A stretch of 64,000 bases of DNA, taken from positions 1-64,000 of the forward strand of contig NZ_JAAGWK010000021.1 of NCBI RefSeq assembly GCF_010685995.1, in the 5' to 3' direction. The notes beneath the pieces were generated by a model that had not been told where the DNA came from, searched no databases, and saw only the letters and a list, made by a program, of their open reading frames with translations. The position numbers and the translations under genes are program-made. Below are positions 59,767-64,000 of the stretch, piece by piece; the first letter of the stretch is position 1; each line of letters starts with the position of its first letter. The DNA comes from Goekera deserti (lineage in GTDB: Bacteria > Actinomycetota > Actinomycetes > Mycobacteriales > Geodermatophilaceae).

Positions 59767-60489
59767 GTGACCGAGGCATCCGGGCCGCACCACGACGGCG
59801 GCCGGGTCGACTTCCTGCGGCTGCTCGCGGACACCGACGACCTCACCGCCTTCCTGCAGCAGGTGATCCAGGACGTGGTCGAGCACACCCCCGACGCCGC
59901 CTCGTGCGGCCTCACGCTGGAGCGCAACCGGCACGGGGTCACCGTGGCCAGCAGCGACGAGCTGGCCTCGCACGCCGACGCCCTGCAGTACGACGGTGAC
60001 ACCGGCCCCTGCCTGGACGCGATGCGCAGCGGTGCCGTGGTCACCGTGGACGACATGGCGGCCGAGCGGCGCTGGTCGCCGTTCCCGCAGCGGGCCAGCG
60101 CCGTCGGCGTCGCCGCCTCGCTGTCGCTGCCGCTGGTGATCGGCCAGGAGGGCCGCGGCGCGCTCAACCTCTACGCCCGCCGACCGCACGCCTTCGGCGC
60201 CGAGGACGAGGCGCGGGCCCGGCAGTGGGCCGACCAGGCGACCGGCGCGCTGGTGGTGGCGGCCCGGCTGGCCCGGCACCAGGACACCTCGCGGCAGATG
60301 GCCGAGGGCATGGAGAGCCGCTCGACGATCTCGCGTGCCGTGGGCCTGATCATGGGCCGGCAGGGCATCTCGGCCGACGCCGCCTTCGACGTGCTCAAGT
60401 CGACGTCCCAGCAGACCAACACCAAGATCCGGGACCTCGCGGCGCGCTACCTCGCCGACTACGAGGACCGGCTGCGCACCGGGGCCTGA
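59767..60489 (+). CDS. GAF-ANTAR regulator
   Basis: A 240-residue protein of the usual family length. The GAF domain (about residues 20-155) includes ALQYDGDTGPCLDAMRSGAV. The ANTAR domain (about 180-235) has MESRSTISRAVGLIMGRQGI and FDVLKSTSQQTNTKIRDLA. It senses an unknown small-molecule or redox signal and acts as an RNA-binding antiterminator. GTG start. It is a paralogue of the gene at 14816. Confidence 0.92.
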   Translation: MTEASGPHHDGGRVDFLRLLADTDDLTAFLQQVIQDVVEHTPDAASCGLTLERNRHGVTVASSDELASHADALQYDGDTGPCLDAMRSGAVVTVDDMAAERRWSPFPQRASAVGVAASLSLPLVIGQEGRGALNLYARRPHAFGAEDEARARQWADQATGALVVAARLARHQDTSRQMAEGMESRSTISRAVGLIMGRQGISADAAFDVLKSTSQQTNTKIRDLAARYLADYEDRLRTGA

Positions 60490-60521
60490 CCACGTCCCGC
60501 CAACTCGGTGGCACACGACGG

Positions 60522-60545
60522 GTGTGGGCTCGCCACAGCGGGTAG
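60522..60545 (+). promoter_or_regulatory. SigB/SigF-type stress promoter
   Basis: GTGT at 60522-60525, 14 bases, then GGGTAG at 60540-60545 matches the actinobacterial SigB/SigF consensus (GTTT or GNNT, 14-16 bases, GGGTAT). It lies about 40 bases before the membrane protein gene and fits the anti-sigma/antagonist genes nearby. Confidence 0.5.
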
Positions 60546-60586
60546 TGCGCTGGTGCCCCACAGTCTCGTCACCAGGAGTTCATCCC

Positions 60587-61189
60587 ATGGCCCGCAACAC
60601 CCTCTCCCGCCAGCTGCACGACGTCGGTCTCGCGGCCTGGTTCGGCGGCACGCTCGCCAACGCCGTCGCCCTGAACGCCGCGGCGGCCGAGGCCGGCAGC
60701 GACTCCCGCACCGGCGCCGTCGCCAACGCCGGCTGGGACCGCTGGACCCCGGTCAACGCCCTGGCGATCGGTGCCCACCTCGTCGGCAGCGTCGGCCAGC
60801 TCGGCGCCAACAAGACCCGCATCGCCCAGCAGCAGGGCGTGGCCGGCATGTCCACCGCGAAGACCGCGCTGACCGTCGCCGCCCTCGCCGTCACCGGCTA
60901 CAGCCGGGTGCTCGGCCAGCGCGTGTCCGCCGCCGGCGCCGTCCCGTCCAAGTCGGGCACCAAGCCCACCAAGCGCACCCGCTCCGACGCCGCCGCAGCC
61001 CAGGCCCAGCTGGACAAGCTGCAGTGGGTCATCCCGGCGCTGACCGGTGCGCTGGTCGCGATCAGCTCCTACGCCGGGGAGCAGCAGCGCCCCGAGGAGG
61101 TCATGCGGGGGACGGTGCTGAAGAACAACACCGCCACCGACAGCACGGTCGCCGCCGGGGCGGCCACCACCCCGACCACGGTCAGCTGA
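60587..61189 (+). CDS. Hypothetical membrane protein, stress-promoter linked
   Basis: A 200-residue protein beginning MARNTLSRQLHDVGLAAWFG. It has three or four weak hydrophobic segments (GLAAWFGGTLANAVALNAAA, VNALAIGAHLVGSVGQLG, TALTVAALAVTGYSRVLG, VIPALTGALVAISSYAG) and a basic linker. AGGAG lies before the ATG. The upstream promoter looks SigB-like, so stress expression is possible. No named family recognised. Confidence 0.75.
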   Translation: MARNTLSRQLHDVGLAAWFGGTLANAVALNAAAAEAGSDSRTGAVANAGWDRWTPVNALAIGAHLVGSVGQLGANKTRIAQQQGVAGMSTAKTALTVAALAVTGYSRVLGQRVSAAGAVPSKSGTKPTKRTRSDAAAAQAQLDKLQWVIPALTGALVAISSYAGEQQRPEEVMRGTVLKNNTATDSTVAAGAATTPTTVS

Positions 61190-61208
61190 CCTCCGGCGGA
61201 CCAGGGGA

Positions 61209-61301
61209 GAGCGGACCGTCCCCACTGCGGGGGAAGCAGGGGACGGTCCGCTCCTGCCCAGGATGCGGTGCACCGCGGCCCGAGAGCAGGGCCGCGGCAC
61301 C
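61209..61301. terminator. Tandem bidirectional terminator hairpins
   Basis: A perfect 15-bp stem (61209-61223 with 61239-61253, 15-base loop) is followed by a second stem with a two-base bulge (61267-61281 with 61289-61301). They separate the convergent membrane-protein and NYN genes. Confidence 0.85.
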
Positions 61302-61359
61302 CTCGTCACCCCCGCGGGTGAGCGGGAGCGGGTGCAGCCCGGCGGCTGGGCCCGGCGTC

Positions 61360-62043
61360 TCAGCCGCGCCGGTTGAGGAACGACATCGCCGCCTCGCGCA
61401 GGCTCCTGGTCGGCCGCAGCCAGGCACCGTCGACCGGCAGCGCGTCCAGCCGCACCCGGTCCAGCGGGGCCGCGAAGGCGCCCGGCACGTCCTCGATGTC
61501 GATGAAGTGCAGCAGCTCCGAGCTGATGGCGTAGCCCGCCACCTCGCTGAACGCGACCACGACGACCTCGGTGCCACCGCGGGCCAGCTGCTCCAGTGGC
61601 TCGGCGAAGTTGCGCCCGTCCCCGGAGAAGACCACCAGCCGGCGCAGCTCGTGGCTGTGCGCCCGCACGTCGATGTGGTCGAGCATGGACTGGTCGATGT
61701 CGTCGTCCGGCTGGCTCTTGGGCCGGGCGAAGACGGCGTACCCGAAGCTGCGCAGCGCCTCCACCCAGCGCTGCAGGGACGTGACGTGCTGCGGCGGCAC
61801 GTTGGCGAACACGCAGGCCTCGACCTCGGGCGCCCCGGGTGCGTCCGGGTCGCCGGCCCCCTCGACGAACCAGGACGCGATCGCGTCGAAGCGCGGCCGG
61901 GACGCCGGGGTCGGCCGGGCGCCGATCACGTTGGCCAGCGTCATGTCGATGTTCGGGGCGTCCCAGACCAGGAGGTCGAGCGCGGCGCGCCCACCCCCGG
62001 TCGGGTCGTCCCGCTGCCCTGCACCGTCGTCGACGTCAGTCAC
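61360..62043 (-). CDS. NYN-domain (PIN-like) protein
   Basis: A 227-residue protein with an NYN/LabA-type fold. ALDLLVWDAPNIDMTLANVI (about residues 20-39) has the first acidic/Asn residues, YAVFARPKSQPDDDIDQSML holds the middle acidic cluster, and LVVFSGDGRNFAEPLEQLAR the last Asp. The family are metal-dependent ribonucleases or regulators. Two adjacent GTG codons (62046, 62043) could start it. It follows the PAS-GGDEF-EAL gene by 66 bp on the same strand, so RNA turnover may be linked to c-di-GMP signalling. Confidence 0.82.
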   Translation of the reverse strand: MTDVDDGAGQRDDPTGGGRAALDLLVWDAPNIDMTLANVIGARPTPASRPRFDAIASWFVEGAGDPDAPGAPEVEACVFANVPPQHVTSLQRWVEALRSFGYAVFARPKSQPDDDIDQSMLDHIDVRAHSHELRRLVVFSGDGRNFAEPLEQLARGGTEVVVVAFSEVAGYAISSELLHFIDIEDVPGAFAAPLDRVRLDALPVDGAWLRPTRSLREAAMSFLNRRG

Positions 62044-62111
62044 CACCGCAGTCTGCCCGACCGGACCGCCCGGTGCGGACGACCGCCGGCGCCGACGCGC
62101 CCGCACTGGGG

Positions 62112-63812
62112 TCAGGCGGTGTCCAGCCACGGGGACGGGTCGGCCACCCGCGCCTTCATCCAGCGGCCCAGGTCGGCGGCCGGCATCGCCCGGGCGAACA
62201 GCCACCCCTGTGCGTAGTCGCAGCCGGCCTCGCTGACCATCCGCAGCTGGTCCAGGGTCTCCACGCCCTCCGCCGTCGAGCGCAGCCGCAGGCTGTCGGC
62301 CAGCGCGACGATCGCCGACATGACGTCGACCCCGTCGGAGGCGCAAACACCCTGCAGCAGCGACCGGTCCAGCTTCAGGGTGTCCATCGGCATGGCGAGC
62401 AGCCGGGCCAGGGTGGACCAGCCGGTGCCGAAGTCGTCGATCGCCAGCCGGACGCCCATGGCCACCAGCTCGCGCATCTGCTCACCACCGCGCACCGGGT
62501 CCTCGGCGATGCTGGTCTCGGTGAGCTCGAGCACCAGGTGGTCGGCCGGCAGGTCGTGCGCCGACAGCGCCCGGCGGACGTCGGCGACCAGGGTCCCGGA
62601 GCTCAGGTGGCAGGCGCTGATGTTGATGCCCACGCTCACGTCGACGCCCTCGACCGCCCACTCGGTGGTCTGCCGGATGACCTCGTCGAGCAACCAGCGG
62701 GTCATCGGCACCACCGCGCCGGTCTCCTCGGCGACCGGGATGAACGAGTCGGGCATCATGAGCCCGCGCTCCGGGTGCCGCCACCGGATGAGCGCCTCCA
62801 GCGCGCTGGCCTTGCCGCTGGGCAGGTGCATGATCGGCTGGTAGTGCACCTCGAGCTGGTCGTAGGTGGCCGGGTCGGCCAGCTTCGTGGCGACCTCCAG
62901 CCGCCAGCGCGCGGCGTCCCGCAGCTCGCGGGTGAACAGGTGGACGCGGTCGCGGCCGGCGCCCTTCGCCGCGTACAGCGCGGCGTCGGCGTCCCCGATC
63001 AGGGTGTCGGCGTCCACGCTGCCCGTGCGGCCGGCGGAGCTGGCCACGCCGATGCTCGCGGTCAGCGACAGGCGCATGCCGGCCAGCGCGAACGGCTCGG
63101 CGAAGGCGCCGCGCAGGTCCTCGGCGAGGGCCAGGCCGCGTTCCCCGTCGCAGTCGTAGGCCAGCACCAGGAACTCGTCGCCGCCGAGGCGGCCCATCAC
63201 GTCGCTGACCCGGGCCCGGCGGCCCAGGCGGTCGGCCAGCACCCGGATGAGCAGGTCGCCGACCTGGTGGCCGAGGGAGTCGTTGACGGTCTTGAAACCG
63301 TCGACGTCGAGGTAGAGCACGGTGCAGGGCTGCGGCCCGGAGAGGGCATCGGCGACGAGCCCGTACAGCCGGGCGCGGCTGGGCAGGGCGGTCAGCGGGT
63401 CCAGCCCCGCCTGCCAGGCGCGCGTCTTCTCGTCCGACACCCGACGGGTCACGTCGGTGTGGGTGATCACGATGTTGCCCGCGTCGTCGATCCGGGAGGC
63501 CTCCAGGTGGAACCAGGCACGGCCCGAGCGGATGGAGCAGGAGTACTCGTACTGGAAGCAGGCGGTCGAGCCGTCCATCACCGCGGAGAGGCCGGCTCGG
63601 ATGGCCGAGCAGTCTGAGGTGGGCAGCACCCGGGCCATGGCCGCGTGGTAGTCCGCACCCTCCCCGCGGCGCTCGACGCCCTTCGGCAGCAGCGCCTCGC
63701 CGGCCTCCCACCACGCGCGGTTGGCCCAGCCGATGAGCCCGCCGGGTTCCATCACCACTGTCGGCGAGGGCAGCGCGTCCAGTGCCGCGCTGCCCAGGTT
63801 CGGCTCATGCAT
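62112..63812 (-). CDS. PAS-GGDEF-EAL cyclic-di-GMP enzyme
   Basis: A 566-residue protein. The PAS domain (about 1-130) is followed by a GGDEF domain with intact RLGGDEFLVLAYD (about 218) and DPLTALPSRARLYGL at its start, and an EAL domain with ASALEALIRWRHPERG, VGINISACHL, LELTETSI, IDDFGTGWSTL, KLDRSLL and EGVET. Both catalytic sites look complete, so synthesis and breakdown are both possible. ATG at 63812; the frame stays open to 63971 without clear coding signs. The last 188 bases of the window hold nothing else I can support. Confidence 0.9.
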   Translation of the reverse strand: MHEPNLGSAALDALPSPTVVMEPGGLIGWANRAWWEAGEALLPKGVERRGEGADYHAAMARVLPTSDCSAIRAGLSAVMDGSTACFQYEYSCSIRSGRAWFHLEASRIDDAGNIVITHTDVTRRVSDEKTRAWQAGLDPLTALPSRARLYGLVADALSGPQPCTVLYLDVDGFKTVNDSLGHQVGDLLIRVLADRLGRRARVSDVMGRLGGDEFLVLAYDCDGERGLALAEDLRGAFAEPFALAGMRLSLTASIGVASSAGRTGSVDADTLIGDADAALYAAKGAGRDRVHLFTRELRDAARWRLEVATKLADPATYDQLEVHYQPIMHLPSGKASALEALIRWRHPERGLMMPDSFIPVAEETGAVVPMTRWLLDEVIRQTTEWAVEGVDVSVGINISACHLSSGTLVADVRRALSAHDLPADHLVLELTETSIAEDPVRGGEQMRELVAMGVRLAIDDFGTGWSTLARLLAMPMDTLKLDRSLLQGVCASDGVDVMSAIVALADSLRLRSTAEGVETLDQLRMVSEAGCDYAQGWLFARAMPAADLGRWMKARVADPSPWLDTA

Positions 63813-64000
63813 GTCCGGGCTCGCCACCTCGACGGTCAGCACGACGACGTCCGCCGTCGCATGACGCGGGCATGCGGCATCGGAGTTCCTCGGATGTCTG
63901 CCTCCCCGGCCGTTCCCCCACCCCGTGTGGCGTCGGATCTGTGGGGATCCGAGGCCGGGCCTTCCTGGCAACCTTCGCGCGATCTCAGGGAGTAAGGGAG

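Overview
The window is 64 kb of chromosomal DNA from a very GC-rich actinobacterium. Most genes start with GTG or ATG, use G or C at nearly every third codon position, and overlap by four bases (GTGA or ATGA). The gene set is GAF-ANTAR regulators, an RsbW-type ATPase, STAS proteins, a class E (LAXTG) surface protein, a MftD homologue and diguanylate/phosphodiesterase receptors. It resembles a soil or rock actinobacterium of the Geodermatophilaceae type (Blastococcus, Geodermatophilus, Modestobacter). That placement is an inference from gene content, not a measured identity. No rRNA, tRNA, CRISPR array or intact insertion sequence was seen.

Layout. 1-2.1 kb: repeats and hairpins, then uricase and a phosphoribosyltransferase (purine turnover). 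2.1-5.8 kb: a chemoreceptor and a GAF-GGDEF-EAL protein. 5.8-10.6 kb: an rRNA-type methyltransferase, an SDR, an NADP oxidoreductase, a HAMP relic and an alpha/beta hydrolase. 10.7-14.4 kb: a tight four-gene lipid operon (membrane protein, flavin oxidase, DUF1365, cyclopropane/methyl fatty acid synthase). 14.8-19.1 kb: a GAF-ANTAR regulator and two secreted repeat proteins, one of them LAXTG-anchored. 19.4-21.6 kb: rhodanese, acetyltransferase, thioesterase, TetR. 21.7-29.9 kb: a seven-gene oxidative catabolism operon (P450, ferredoxin, ferredoxin reductase, extradiol dioxygenase, FAH hydrolase, acyl-CoA ligase, flavin hydroxylase) that starts with an operator and an apparently leaderless mRNA. 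30-35.6 kb: MftD homologue, SnoaL-like protein, SDR, flavin monooxygenase/MarR pair, FabG. 35.8-38.8 kb: TPP riboswitch plus ykoEDC thiamine-precursor ECF transporter. 38.8-41.3 kb: a five-unit palindromic tandem array and an ABC exporter. 41.6-42.9 kb: anti-sigma-like protein and ECF sigma. 43.5-44.7 kb: a lower-GC patch with a transposase relic and a damaged secreted gene. 44.9-48.5 kb: a TetR/membrane pair and a LacI/MFS pair, each with a clear divergent operator. 48.6-50.7 kb: two methyltransferases and an acetyltransferase. 50.8-53 kb: a retron-like reverse transcriptase coupled by GTGA overlap to a polytopic membrane protein, with a candidate msr-msd RNA in its leader. 53-62 kb: RsbW-like ATPase, S1 protease, gamma-glutamyltransferase, Pro/Arg-rich protein, nucleoside hydrolase, STAS, GAF-ANTAR, membrane protein, NYN protein. 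62-64 kb: PAS-GGDEF-EAL protein.

How they work together. The clearest pathway is the 21.7-29.9 kb operon: its own P450 redox chain, aromatic hydroxylation, ring cleavage, C-C hydrolysis and CoA activation would allow full breakdown of an aromatic or cyclic compound, probably induced through the divergent TetR. The 10.7-14.4 kb operon modifies unsaturated membrane lipids. The most promising undescribed element is the reverse transcriptase locus at 50.8-53 kb.
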